64,000 bases of DNA, taken from assembly GCA_023898505.1 (NCBI GenBank), contig CP060226.1, forward strand, positions 248,001-312,000, given 5' to 3'. The DNA comes from Candidatus Peribacteria bacterium. GTDB taxonomy: Bacteria; Patescibacteriota; Gracilibacteria; BD1-5; UBA6164. The notes under the pieces were generated by a model, which made no database searches, was not told the DNA's origin, and saw only the letters and a program-made list of their open reading frames with translations. Shown one piece after another: positions 30,591 to 39,456 of this stretch; the first letter of the stretch is position 1, and each line of letters starts with the position of its first letter. The position numbers and the translations under genes are program-made.

Positions 30591-32513
30591 ATGAGATACT
30601 GGTTTATAGGTGTAATTCTTGCGATATATCCGTCGATACTTTTTGCGACGGAAAGCATCTGTCTAGAGGGTACTCCTACCTATGAGGATACCTGCCTCTA
30701 TGGAGAAGGGATTGCCTATACGGGTTCTCTACTCCATACTCTCCGTCAGGAAAATATAGCTCCAGGATATATAGGAAATAACTTTAGTCCCATATCATCT
30801 GGAACTGGTGTGATAGGGTACTGGGGGAGCAACTATAATATGCCTTCCTCTCTTGAAAGTAGCATCATCGGCTACTGGGGAACGCACTACAATTCTCCTC
30901 TTTCTCGAAAATCCTGGGTGTCAGTATGATTTTTAGGAGATACATTTACTGGGAGAAACGAAGTCTCTCTGGTTCCTGTCGGAAGCTTCTACAGCTATCA
31001 GAATCAAGATATTTCTTTTCCAGAAGAAATAGAAAAAGAGAGAGAAGTCTTTCCTCTCATATCTCCTTGGGGAGACGAAGTAGTCACCGTAGAAGCAACA
31101 AACTCTCCACCTCCAGAGTCTGGGGAGTCTTGTAACCTGGCTATCATCCCAACAGATATAGAGCTCCAACTTCAAAAACAAGGTCTCCATGATGTCCTCT
31201 CTATCTCTTGGACACCAAACACCTCAATTGAGCACGTGACAATCATCCGCAATACTCCGCATATCGAAGAACTCTCTCTTGGAAATACCCATACATTTGA
31301 TCAACATATACTTATCGCGGGAAAAACTCATCGTTTTACACTGATATTTTATGGAGACTGCAACTATGGACAGTATGCAGACCCGATAGAGTACCTCTAT
31401 ACGCCGAAAGAAACAGCAAGTCCACTCCAGCTTATCTGGAAAGATGAGACACTCTCCATCTCATGACATGGAAATACTCCCTGAGATATCCGTATCACCT
31501 GTAGCAACAATCAAGAAAAGATACTTCTCCCCCTCATAACCAGAAGCATCGTAGATACGAGCAACTTATCAGACACAGAAGTATATCGTTGTATCGCAGA
31601 GCAATTTAGCGCTCGTGGTGCCCTCCAAAGCAATGAAGTCATCATCGGAGAAGAGACCGAAAATATCCCCCCAAAAGAAGCGCTTACTTCTCTCTGAAAA
31701 CAGGAGTCTCTCGATTTTCTCTCTCCCTACATAAATTTTGAGAGCCCACACTTGAGCTACGGAGATCTTGGTATTATTCTTTCTCATAGCTATGCTCCAA
31801 GCATAGCAGTATCAGGAAAAGATTTTTCTCTCAGAGTATGGAAGTCGCTTGGAGTATTTCAAAACGATACGGGTCTAGAAGATACCGTAACAAGAAGTGA
31901 ATTCTATAACATCGTAGATTGGATCTCTGCACAAACAGATATACAAGACATGATATACGAAACCATCGATAAAAATACTCTTCTGACAATAGATACACTA
32001 ACAGCCGATCTACAAGTCCTTTCAGCAGAGCTAGCCCTGTTACGACAAATAGAAGACGAAGAACAACACGAGAGCATGAAGTCCTGTATACTGGGAACTA
32101 GTTGTTCTATTCCTCAAAAGTATATACAAGAGATGAAACAGACACCTAAAACTACAGCACGCTCTAACAATGCGGAAACTATAACGAGGGCCACCTACTC
32201 CAATTATATGTCTACACTCTACGCAAGTTTCGGAGATGAGATGCGTAAAAGCAAAGGGTATACGGACGAAAGCTATAGTACGTTTATCCAGATACTCGTA
32301 GAATCGGTGTGATGATCTGAACAATCAATGCAAGAAACTCTTTCGTATGAATCCTACATTCGTATGAATCGATATCTCCTAGAAACAGAAAAGCTCTACG
32401 AGCAGATTCAGTTTCTCGTAGAGCATCACGTCGAGGATATTCTCATCCTCTATGAAAAGTTGGACGATGCAGAGAGGTTATTAGAGGTATTGAGGGAGTT
32501 TTTGATAAACTAA
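30591..32513 (+). CDS. Large exported protein with C-terminal coiled coil
   Basis: 640 residues. MRYWFIGVILAIYPSILFAT is a signal peptide. A Gly/Tyr/Ser-rich part with a repeated motif follows (TGVIGYWGSNYNMPSSLESS, then IIGYWGTHYNSPLS). The middle contains fibronectin-like strands (HDVLSISWTPNTSIEHVTII) with paired cysteines. The C-terminal third is helical and charged (LTADLQVLSAELALLRQIED, MQETLSYESYIRMNRYLLET). Six UGA-Gly codons keep one frame. It ends in a strong bidirectional terminator. No family recognised; a surface fibre or adhesin is plausible. Confidence 0.75.
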
Positions 32514-32535
32514 AAACAGCCAATTGGCTGTTTTT
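32512..32535. terminator. Bidirectional intrinsic terminator
   Basis: AAAAACAGCCAATTGGCTGTTTTT is a perfect palindrome between convergent genes. It overlaps the stop codons of both the 640-residue exported protein and the 170-residue gene. Confidence 0.85.
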
Positions 32536-33046
32536 ATCTACGTCGCTGAAGGTTTTGCAACATAGCTATTGGTCATTCACGATACACATCCACATATTTT
32601 TGTCCTGCATTTAGATCCTGTTGTCACCAATTAGTGGATAGGTTATCCATAGCCTTTTGAAAATGTTCATCTAAAAATGCTTGCATATCATCAGGATCTT
32701 CAAAGTCTTGATCATTTACTCACGCATAATCCAATAGAGATGAAAAATCGAAGTCTCTTAAGGTAGAAAATCATAATTGTACTTTTAGTAATTCATCACT
32801 CGTTCTACTTGTACTCAAAAAACTTACTAATTTCTCCTCATACATTCGGGAGAATTCAGCAACATCAACAGCATCTAATTCAAACTGACCTAAAGTATCT
32901 GCCGTATTAGCTAGTTTTAAATTAGCTTGCATTTCGGAAACCATTCCATCAATTAATTCTTGTTTTTGGGAAGAATCTAGGTTATTAGTATCATTTGAAT
33001 GTTTATGTTGTAATTCCAGTAAATTCATTGGTTGTTCTATACCCAT
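32534..33046 (-). CDS. Hypothetical acidic protein
   Basis: 170 residues from ATG 33044-33046 (MGIEQPMNLLELQHKHSNDT) to UAA within the terminator. Helical and acidic (MYEEKLVSFLSTSRTSDELL, QAF-LDEHFQKAMDNLSTNW), with four UGA-Gly codons. It begins 16 bases after the stop of the 103-residue gene and forms a pair with it. No family recognised. Confidence 0.65.
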
Positions 33047-33062
33047 AGTTATTATTTTAAAT

Positions 33063-33374
33063 TTATAAAGTACCCATAAGTCTCTCAAGCTCACTTTCTA
33101 TATTTTCGTTTTCCTTCTTTTCTTTCGACAAGTATGTATCTTTCCTTGCATCTATTTTTATCTTTGGTAATGCTGTTTTTATCTCTAGAAATCTCTTTGT
33201 AAAATACTCATCTCCTTTTTCTTTTCTTTCTTTTTCAAAAAGGTATATGAGGCACATAAGATTAAACAAAGATTCATCATCAAGTCATTCTGCCATATGG
33301 ACATATGACTGACTTAAAAGTGGACTCTTTTCGACTGTTGCAATAATATAATTTAAAATATTTTCTCTTGTCAT
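33063..33374 (-). CDS. Hypothetical small protein
   Basis: 103 residues from ATG 33372-33374: MTRENILNYIIATVEKSPLL, then HMAEGLDDESLFNLMCLIYL with one UGA-Gly, and a highly charged C-terminal half (DARKDTYLSKEKKENENIES). First gene of a two-gene unit with the 170-residue protein. No family recognised. Confidence 0.65.
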
Positions 33375-33490
33375 CACCGTGTGAATTACTAACTAACACT
33401 TTTATCCTACCACACTCAAAAAAAAATTGCAAAATCTCGATTCCCCATTAGATTTTGATGAATTTATAAAAAATAGTGTATACTAAGAAA

Positions 33491-33631
33491 GATATCATTT
33501 AAATATTCACTCATTTCATGATGGAGGCATCCGCATAGAAGATAGATCTACAAATGGATCGCTTGTATGAACATATTACAAAGTTACAGAATACATTGAC
33601 CTCTAAAAAAGAGCCTTTCGGCTCTTTTTTA
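33491..33631 (+). ncRNA. Candidate small transcript ending in a strong terminator
   Basis: TTGATG (33455-33460), 18 bases, TATACT (33479-33484), then about 115 bases to the perfect terminator AAAAAAGAGCC-TTTC-GGCTCTTTTTT (33605-33630). A GATG-GAGG-CATC hairpin lies near 33521. A short frame MDRLYEHITKLQNTLTSKKE begins at 33554 and runs into the terminator, so it could instead be a short leader or small-protein mRNA. The terminator also serves convergent glyS. Confidence 0.4.
33605..33630. terminator. Bidirectional intrinsic terminator
   Basis: AAAAAAGAGCC-TTTC-GGCTCTTTTTT, an 11-bp perfect stem flanked by A and T runs, lies directly at the 3' end of glyS (minus) and ends the candidate plus-strand transcript. 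Confidence 0.85.
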
Positions 33632-35026
33632 TTATCTCATCTTCTTTCTCAAAAAATCATTCAACTGATCTATTTTCACTGTCTCCTGCTCCATACTATC
33701 TCTATACCTCACGGTCACCATACCATTATCATAATTCTCCGAATCAATCGTCACACAAAACGGTGTCCCAATCTCATCAAAACGAGCATACCTCTTCCCT
33801 ACTGACCCAACATCATCATATTCACAGACAAAATCTTCAGATAACTGCGCATAAATCGGTCGTGCTATATCCGCAATCTTTTTCACGACAGGGAGTACTC
33901 CCACCTTGATCGGTGCTACTTTTGGATCAAACTTGAGATAGGTTCTCGTTTCTTCTCCCTTTTGCTCTACAGTATAGGCGTCGCAAAGGGCTGCAAGTAC
34001 GATCCTCCCAAGCCCCATCGCTGGTTCGATCACATAAGGGATAAACTTTTTGTTATTAATAGGATCAAAGTAGCTCATGTCTTGCTTGGAGTGCTGCATA
34101 TGTGCTGAGAGATCATAATTAGTCCTATTTGCTAGTGTTTCTATCTCCCCCCATCCAAATGGATACTGGTACTCGAAATCCCCCGCTTCTTTAGAATAGT
34201 GTGGAAGCTCTTCTTTTTTAATCGGAGAAAAACGGATATTTTCCTTTTTAAGTCCTACAACCTCGGTCAAAAATCTCTCTGACTCAGATTTCCACTCTGC
34301 AAAATACGCATCATCCTCACCAGGAGTGACAAAAAACTCTATCTCCATCTGTTCAAACTCACGAGTTCTAAAGATAAAGTTTCCTGGAGTAATCTCGTTT
34401 CTAAAGCTCTTTCCAACTTGTGCAATCCCAAAAGGTAACTTCCTCCTTGAGCTACGAGCCACACTTGGGAAATCAACAAACTGCCCCTGCGCTGTTTCAG
34501 GTCTCAAGTATGCTTGTGCCTTTGCATCTTCTGTCACCCCGAGAAATGTCTTGAGCATCAAGTTAAAACGACGAATTTCTGTAAAATCGGTAGCTTCACA
34601 GTCAGGACAAGCAATTCCCTGCTCTCTTATATACTCCTCCAGTACTTTTGAATCCGTTTTATCTCCCGCATACCCTTGCGGCTCACTTGCTTCAGGATGA
34701 TCCAGCAAGTACTGATCGATAATCTTATCAGCTCTCCATCTAGCTTTACACGATTTACAGTCCATAAGTGGATCTGCAAATCCTCCGACGTGCCCACTCG
34801 CTTCCCAGACTTTTGGGTTCATGATGAGGGCACAATCGATAAGCATTAAATCCATACGCTTTTGAACAAATTCTTTTATCCAGAGCGCGCGGATATTTTC
34901 TTTCAGTAGTGAACCATATGGTCCATAATCCCAGGCATTTGCCAGTCCTCCGTAGATTTCTGATCCCTGGTATACAAATCCTCTGTTTTGGCAGAGATTT
35001 ACGATGTCTTTCATTTCAGTTTTCAT
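33632..35026 (-). CDS. glyS: Glycyl-tRNA synthetase, class II dimeric type
   Basis: Charges tRNA-Gly. In this lineage it presumably also charges the UGA-reading tRNA. 464 residues: YGGLANAWDYGPYGSLLKEN and NPKVWEASGHVGGFADPLMD begin the alpha2-type catalytic domain, with zinc-type pairs CKSCKARW and CPDC. RPETAQGQFVDFPSVAR and GIAQVGKSFRNEITPGNFIF (motif 2), YVIEPAMGLGRIVLAALCDA (motif 3) and the anticodon-binding domain (GVLPVV, YDDVGSVGKRYARFDEIGTP) follow. The frame contains no UGA codon at all although it has about 30 glycines. It lies behind a membrane-protein gene and a T-box-like leader. Confidence 0.95.
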   Translation of the reverse strand: MKTEMKDIVNLCQNRGFVYQGSEIYGGLANAWDYGPYGSLLKENIRALWIKEFVQKRMDLMLIDCALIMNPKVWEASGHVGGFADPLMDCKSCKARWRADKIIDQYLLDHPEASEPQGYAGDKTDSKVLEEYIREQGIACPDCEATDFTEIRRFNLMLKTFLGVTEDAKAQAYLRPETAQGQFVDFPSVARSSRRKLPFGIAQVGKSFRNEITPGNFIFRTREFEQMEIEFFVTPGEDDAYFAEWKSESERFLTEVVGLKKENIRFSPIKKEELPHYSKEAGDFEYQYPFGWGEIETLANRTNYDLSAHMQHSKQDMSYFDPINNKKFIPYVIEPAMGLGRIVLAALCDAYTVEQKGEETRTYLKFDPKVAPIKVGVLPVVKKIADIARPIYAQLSEDFVCEYDDVGSVGKRYARFDEIGTPFCVTIDSENYDNGMVTVRYRDSMEQETVKIDQLNDFLRKKMR

Positions 35027-35049
35027 ATTTTTAAATTAATAAGTATTTT

Positions 35050-35102
35050 TTTGTCATTCCTGCGCTGTGTCCCGTTTTAGCGGGAGAGGCAGGAATCTAT
35101 TA
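35050..35102. repeat. Dispersed palindromic repeat upstream of glyS
   Basis: CATTCCTGCGCTGTGTCCCG TTTTAGCGGGAGAGGCAGGA AT: nested CCCG..CGGG and ATTCCTGC..GCAGGAAT palindromes, forming a stable hairpin in the glyS 5' region. Confidence 0.7.
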
Positions 35103-35119
35103 CATGTTATCTACCAATT

Positions 35120-35410
35120 CTATTTGCCTCGTTCATCCAAATACTGTTTCACATAACGATGCTTAAGAAATCACAGAGTCAAGGTGGAGATGAAGTAGCC
35201 GCAGGCAGGGATAATCGCCGAAATAAATGGATTTTCAATACCCAAGGCATACATCACTCCTACCATAATCGCATAAGAAAAAACAACGATCAAGATTTTT
35301 CTCTCGGTAGAAGTTTCCCATGCCTTATCTGCTTCTACTTTAGTATTTCTCTCTTGTATCTTGCGAATATCTTGTTCAAGCTGTTGTATAGAGGTTGCTT
35401 CTTTCATCAT
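35120..35410 (-). CDS. Small membrane protein co-transcribed with glyS
   Basis: 96 residues, MMKEATSIQQLEQDIRKIQE: a short amphipathic or coiled N-terminus, then two hydrophobic segments (KILIVVFSYAIMVGVMYALG and PFISAIIPACGYFISTLTLG), ending FLKHRYVKQYLDERGK. One UGA-Gly at 35171-35173. ATG 35408-35410 is preferred over an upstream GTG. It sits between the T-box-like leader and glyS. Function unknown. Confidence 0.65.
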
Positions 35411-35420
35411 ATACACATAG

Positions 35421-35592
35421 AAAGTAAAAAAATCCCAAAGTGATAGCTATCACTTTGGGGTTCCAAATCTTCAGAACGGTTCCACCCAAATTCTCGAGAC
35501 TTCTGTAATCCTTGAAGACCGAGCACTTTAAATCTCATCTTTTCCCAACACTGCGTTACCATAACAGCTTTTACAGGAAGATACCGAGTTTC
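35421..35592 (-). promoter_or_regulatory. T-box-like riboswitch leader (probably glycine-tRNA sensing)
   Basis: On the minus strand TTGACA (35622-35627) and TATAGG (35598-35603) precede a roughly 170-base leader. It carries GGGTGGAACCG (35477-35487), the T-box core. The U-tract terminator CCCAAAGTGATAGCTATCAC TTTGGG is at 35434-35459, followed by TTTTTTT. AGAA and TTCT flank the core as expected for an antiterminator helix. In T-boxes the core UGGN pairs with the tRNA NCCA end; here UGGA would match discriminator U, as in bacterial tRNA-Gly. The first downstream genes are the 96-residue membrane protein and glyS. Stem I and the specifier codon were not resolved by eye. Confidence 0.6.
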
Positions 35593-35632
35593 TACCCCCT
35601 ATACTAATCGTTTTTTATTTTTGTCAAAAGAA

Positions 35633-36115
35633 TTACTCCCATTCTGCTACTCATAACACATGAGCTTGGTACTCTTTACTTTTCGTAAATAGTTGTTCAT
35701 ATGATTGAACGAACTCATCTACCTGCCTACTCATACCATATACTTCTGCATGTTCCCTTAATAACGAAAGAACCTCTAGCTCTCTCGGTCTACGAGTGAG
35801 TTGTACTTTTTCACCGGCAGTATATTCGACTGCCTTATTTTCAGCAACTTGACTCATAATTTTAAACCTATAGCGCAATAATGGAATCAACATGTCTGTA
35901 CTATGTAGATTAAATGCTGATTTAAATATCTTTGCAATCTCTCAAATTTTTTGTTCCATTACCTCATCACCCGGTTTAGTATCATAGTATTTATTATCTA
36001 CTGTTGCTTCAGTAGCATACTTAATATACGCAATGTATTTTACAATCTGTTCATCAATTTCATCAATCGTTTTTCTTACATTTTTGAGATCTAATGGAGA
36101 TGGAGTATTTGGCAT
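35633..36115 (-). CDS. Hypothetical protein, AroQ chorismate mutase-like N-terminus
   Basis: 160 residues. LDLKNVRKTIDEIDEQIVKY near the N-terminus has the helix pattern of AroQ chorismate mutases (VRxxIDxIDxQIV), and the rest is helical (LIPLLRYRFKIMSQVAENKA, RELEVLSLLREHAEVYG). Two UGA-Gly codons. It lies 61 bases after the leuA homologue on the same strand. The mutase resemblance is weak and may only reflect helical periodicity. Confidence 0.5.
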
Positions 36116-36176
36116 TTTATAGATAAAAACAAATATTTCTTAATAAAGATAAATAATTATCGAATAAAGTCAATGG

Positions 36177-38039
36177 CTAAGTCTTAGATTTAATAATTTC
36201 TGGAACAAATACTCCTAAGATAGCTCTCACAGTTGCCTTTTGTACATTATAATCATGAACTACAATGTTACGTTCTTCTCCATTTATATTAAATTTAAAG
36301 TGTACAAGTCAAACTGAAGCAGATGCTTCTTGAGAAGTTAGCATACCTAATATCTGTTGTAACTTTCTTTTATAATATTCACTTGGTCCCACATATCATT
36401 TCTGTACTAATATATCAATATATGCATTTGTTTCACGTATCACGGTAGAAAGAGCTGGCTTTTCTTCGCTACTATAACCTTCAAGTTGTACATCTACATT
36501 AGGAATAAGTTTCTTACACCCTCGTATCATTGCATCGATATACCCGTTTTCTCATTCAAACCCCTCACAAATCTCATAGCTTTCCCCATCCAATGTAAAA
36601 GATATACAGATTTCTGAATCAAGAACATGAAACTCAATATCCGAAAGTCTTCATGTCTTTTCCAAATAGTCCATATAAATTTTAGAAACATATTCTCTCC
36701 TCCCAATCTCTCAACTTACTGATGCCATACGAATCATTTCTTTTACATCTTTAACTGAAATATCATCGTTAATAGAAAGTAATCTCAATAAATCTCTCAT
36801 ACCATTCTGTCATCACCTTGCACTAAAAAATGGTTCTGATGAAAGTACTCAAAAACTTTTGGCATATTGTTTTGATCACCCATATACCAACGGGTTAGCC
36901 GTATGAACACCTGAACCATCAGTCTGAGCATTTTCTCCAATACCTATTTCTCTTACAAAGGGATCATCTCACAATATACGGCGAACAGCATAAGAAAAAA
37001 CAGCAAGAAAATGTAATGATTTTCATTCAATAAGCTTAAATCAACCATTTGTCTTTCCATCAATTCCAAAAGCTTGTAAGGCTTGAGATGTAGAAGTATT
37101 TCAAGTACGCTCTCAAATTCATAAAAGTGTCGTTTCAATATGACGAGCCCCTCCTCTCGCTCATCATAATGCTGTAGCAAGAGCGAATCACTTATCATTA
37201 TGAACATGTGTTGAAAATGAGAAGATATAGCCATCATTTTGTAAATCACCAGTATCTTGAGTAAGAAGAAAGAATAATGTTTTATACGTATCAGGAGTAC
37301 AAATTCCTAAAGTATCAGGGATGTTGATAATATTTGCTCATGATTCTATAGCAGTTCTTACTACTTGTAATAAAAATGAGTATTCCGTATTTGTTGCGTC
37401 TTCTAGTGAAAATTCTATCTCTAAATCTCTTCACTGTTCTTTTCTAGTGCTTTGTTCTTCCTTCAGTTTTTGTATTTGTGTTTGTAGAGATTGAAGAACA
37501 AAGCTCTTTCATTCTTCAAGTGTTCTGGTCTCATTTCCCTGTTTATCTGTACAAAATTTATCATAAATATGAGCATCAGATGTGGCAATAAATGTATGAA
37601 TTCTCGTTTTTTGACTACTTTTTGTCGCTGCAATAGAGTTATGAGTATCGTGATCCACAGCTCTTCATAACACGGATATCCTTGGTGGATTTAGATCATC
37701 AGCAAAGAAGTCAACCAATTCCTTCACATTGTTAAAATCAGTATCTCCAGCAGGAAATCATACCTCTATAGTATCAATACCAAGTTCCCTCAACATCAAA
37801 TATACAAACTTTTTCTCCGTTCCATTAAAACTTGTTAATGGTGCTTGATCTCACTCCCTCAAAGTCACATCAGTAATAGATATGGTCGTCATATCCTGCA
37901 TTGTACATCCTGGACCAAATATTCAAGACAGCATATTAATAAGGTCTGCTTTATCCAAGCTGCCAATAAAGTCTTCCCACCTTTCAGTAAGAGAGTTACC
38001 GAATTCACCACCATTAGTCATATTGTCCGTTATGTTCAT
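36177..38039 (-). CDS. 2-isopropylmalate synthase-like (LeuA/HMGL family) enzyme
   Basis: 620 residues in one frame with about 25 UGA-Gly codons. The TIM-barrel acyl transferase shows ITDVTLREGDQAPLTSF (catalytic Arg and metal Asp), LGIDTIEVGFPAGD, IEFSLEDATNT, NIPDTLGICTPDTY, FSTHVHNDKGFALATAL (metal-binding His pair) and LGIGERTGNTSTSQALQA. The C-terminal part (about residues 440-620) would hold the LeuA leucine-sensing domain or a variant. A leader peptide with five Leu codons and a terminator lies directly upstream, supporting a leucine-pathway role. It is longer than typical LeuA (about 520). A related acyltransferase activity is possible. Confidence 0.85.
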
Positions 38040-38056
38040 ATTTTAAAAACTTAACA

Positions 38057-38097
38057 AATAAAAAAGCTCTCTTCATCTATTTTCCTGAAGAGAGCTT
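38057..38097 (-). terminator. Attenuator terminator of the leuA-like gene
   Basis: AAGCTCTCTTC (minus strand) pairs with GAAGAGAGCTT across a loop, followed by TTTTTTATTT. It sits between the Leu-rich leader peptide and the leuA-like ATG, 18 bases upstream of it. The leader's CTCTCCTTC run resembles the 5' arm and could compete for the GAAGAGAG arm (inference). Confidence 0.85.
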
Positions 38098-38115
38098 GTA
38101 AGAGTAAAAATTATA

Positions 38116-38190
38116 TTACGCAACAAAAACCATCCTCAGGGATTCTTTGAGGAGGAGAAGGAGAGTGGTAATAGTTATTGCAAATCTCAT
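38116..38190 (-). CDS. Leader peptide with five consecutive Leu codons (leu attenuator)
   Basis: ATG 38188-38190 opens a 24-residue frame MRFAITITTLLLLLKESLRM VFVA ending in UAA 38116-38118. The codons CTC CTT CTC CTC CTC are the control region. A CCTCA..TGAGG hairpin lies directly after them, and the intrinsic terminator at 38057-38097 follows. This is the arrangement of enterobacterial leu and ilv attenuators: leucyl-tRNA shortage stalls the ribosome and lets transcription enter the leuA-like gene. It is too short for routine gene callers. Confidence 0.8.
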   Translation of the reverse strand: MRFAITITTLLLLLKESLRMVFVA

Positions 38191-38220
38191 ATACTTGTAT
38201 CAATTACGTAAGTAAACATA

Positions 38221-38248
38221 TACATATTTATTTTCTGAAAAAAGTCAA
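38221..38248 (-). promoter_or_regulatory. Promoter of the leu leader
   Basis: TTGACT (38243-38248), 16 bases and TATGTA (38221-38226) on the minus strand, about 30 bases upstream of the leader ATG. Confidence 0.5.
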
Positions 38249-38296
38249 CAAAAAAAGAGGACAAACATACGTTGTTCATCCCTCTCCTGAAGATAC

Positions 38297-39015
38297 TATC
38301 GTACTCTAAAACCACTAAAACTCGTATAATCATTTCCATAGCCAATTCGTCCATTTCATCCAGACCATTTTTGAATCTTAGGCTGACAAGTTTGTCAGGC
38401 TTCTAAATATAAATTTGCAGAAGTATGCGCCATAAAATAGGTAATCCCACTATACACCCAACCTGGAGAATATGCCTCTATATATCGAGAAGCCGATCAA
38501 CAATATACAGAAGCAACAAGAGGATCTGAAGTAGTATCTCACTGTTGCATAAGGCCAACAGATAAACTGAGATGGTATACTCAAGTCGCAGGAGCTGTAA
38601 AAGTATAGGTAGTATGATCGTATACGTTATCTGGGTCCAATTTTTCTATAGAAAAAGGAATCGTATACCACTGGTTTGTCCCATTATTTTTTCCAAACAC
38701 ATCAATATCATAGCTAGCTTGGCTTGGAGTCACGGCCTCAAATACAGCAGTATTACCAACAACCGTAGCATCTGCATTTTGAAAACTCGATGCCTCAACT
38801 ACTCCACTCACTTCCAATGATTGAGAAGGATTTGATGTTCATATCCCCACATTACTTCCACTACTATATACATTCTCAATTTTACTAACAAGTTCATTCC
38901 GCTTACTATAATCAAGAGTATCCCCATCACTTGCCAACAATCAAGACCATGCTTGAATCACCGAATAAGATAACAACAATGTAAGACAAATAGAAAAAAT
39001 AACCTTTATTTTCAT
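38297..39015 (-). CDS. Exported C1q-like/tail-fibre-like protein with apparent frameshift
   Basis: About 239 codons. MKIKVIFSICLTLLLSYSVI is a signal peptide. NVGIGTSNPSQSLEVSGVVE resembles the stalk repeats of phage tail fibres and bacterial surface fibres. From about residue 95, FEAVTPSQASYDIDVF then YDHTTYTFTAPATGVYHLSV is the C1q/TNF-like jelly-roll pattern. By my count the last 54 codons (WVYSGITYFMAHTSANLYLE.. to UAG 38297-38299) are in a frame shifted by one base at about 38461. This would be a one-base deletion, a sequencing error or a miscount. Eight UGA-Gly codons. Signal and fold suggest a secreted trimeric adhesin. Confidence 0.65.
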
Positions 39016-39100
39016 ATGCACATATAATTAATTAAGTTACTAATTATTACATCAGTTAGTACCTATAGTATAGTTTACCAACACAAGAAAGTCAACAACA

Positions 39101-39130
39101 AAAAAGATGAACCTACGTTCATCTCTTTTT
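39101..39130. terminator. Intrinsic terminator
   Basis: GATGAAC-CTAC-GTTCATC (39106-39123) flanked by AAAAA and CTTTTT, directly at the 3' end of the chorismate mutase gene; it can work in both directions. Confidence 0.75.
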
Positions 39131-39133
39131 ATT

Positions 39134-39403
39134 TTAGTCTTCTTTGAGGATATGGCCTGCTTCCTCGATAATAATCTTCCAGAGTGCCTCTACCACGTCC
39201 TTGGACACCCCCTTGTCTTCTGCTTCTTCAAATACATTTTCCATCACTTCATCGGCTCTTTCTGGTTCATAGATCACGAGCTTATTTTCTTTTTTTATCT
39301 TGGCAATCTGCTTAATTAGTTCAAAACGACGAGAGAGGAGATAAATAATCTCATCATCTATCGTATCAACCTGTAAACGAAGATGCTTTAATAATTCTAT
39401 CAT
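39134..39403 (-). CDS. Chorismate mutase, AroQ type
   Basis: 89 residues, the usual length of a stand-alone AroQ domain. LRLQVDTIDDEIIYLLSRRF holds the first helix Arg and the Asp-Glu pattern, QIAKIKKENKLVIYEPERAD the loop to helix 2, and SKDVVEALWKIIIEEAGHIL helix 3. It converts chorismate to prephenate in Phe/Tyr synthesis. All Gly are GGN. It lies alone between terminators, an isolated step in a genome type that usually lacks the rest of the pathway. Confidence 0.8.
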   Translation of the reverse strand: MIELLKHLRLQVDTIDDEIIYLLSRRFELIKQIAKIKKENKLVIYEPERADEVMENVFEEAEDKGVSKDVVEALWKIIIEEAGHILKED

Positions 39404-39456
39404 GTCGTAGGGGTTATGAACTAGACTACTCCTTTACATATTATTATTACAATTTA

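Noticed and set aside
34326..34700. 124-codon plus-strand frame opposite glyS
   Set aside because: Antisense shadow of the well-supported glycyl-tRNA synthetase; no family resemblance.
35440..35600. Short protein frame (MVTQCWEKMRFKVLG...) across the glyS leader
   Set aside because: It runs through the T-box-like core and terminator; leader-RNA signals explain the region better and the frame overlaps the next gene start.
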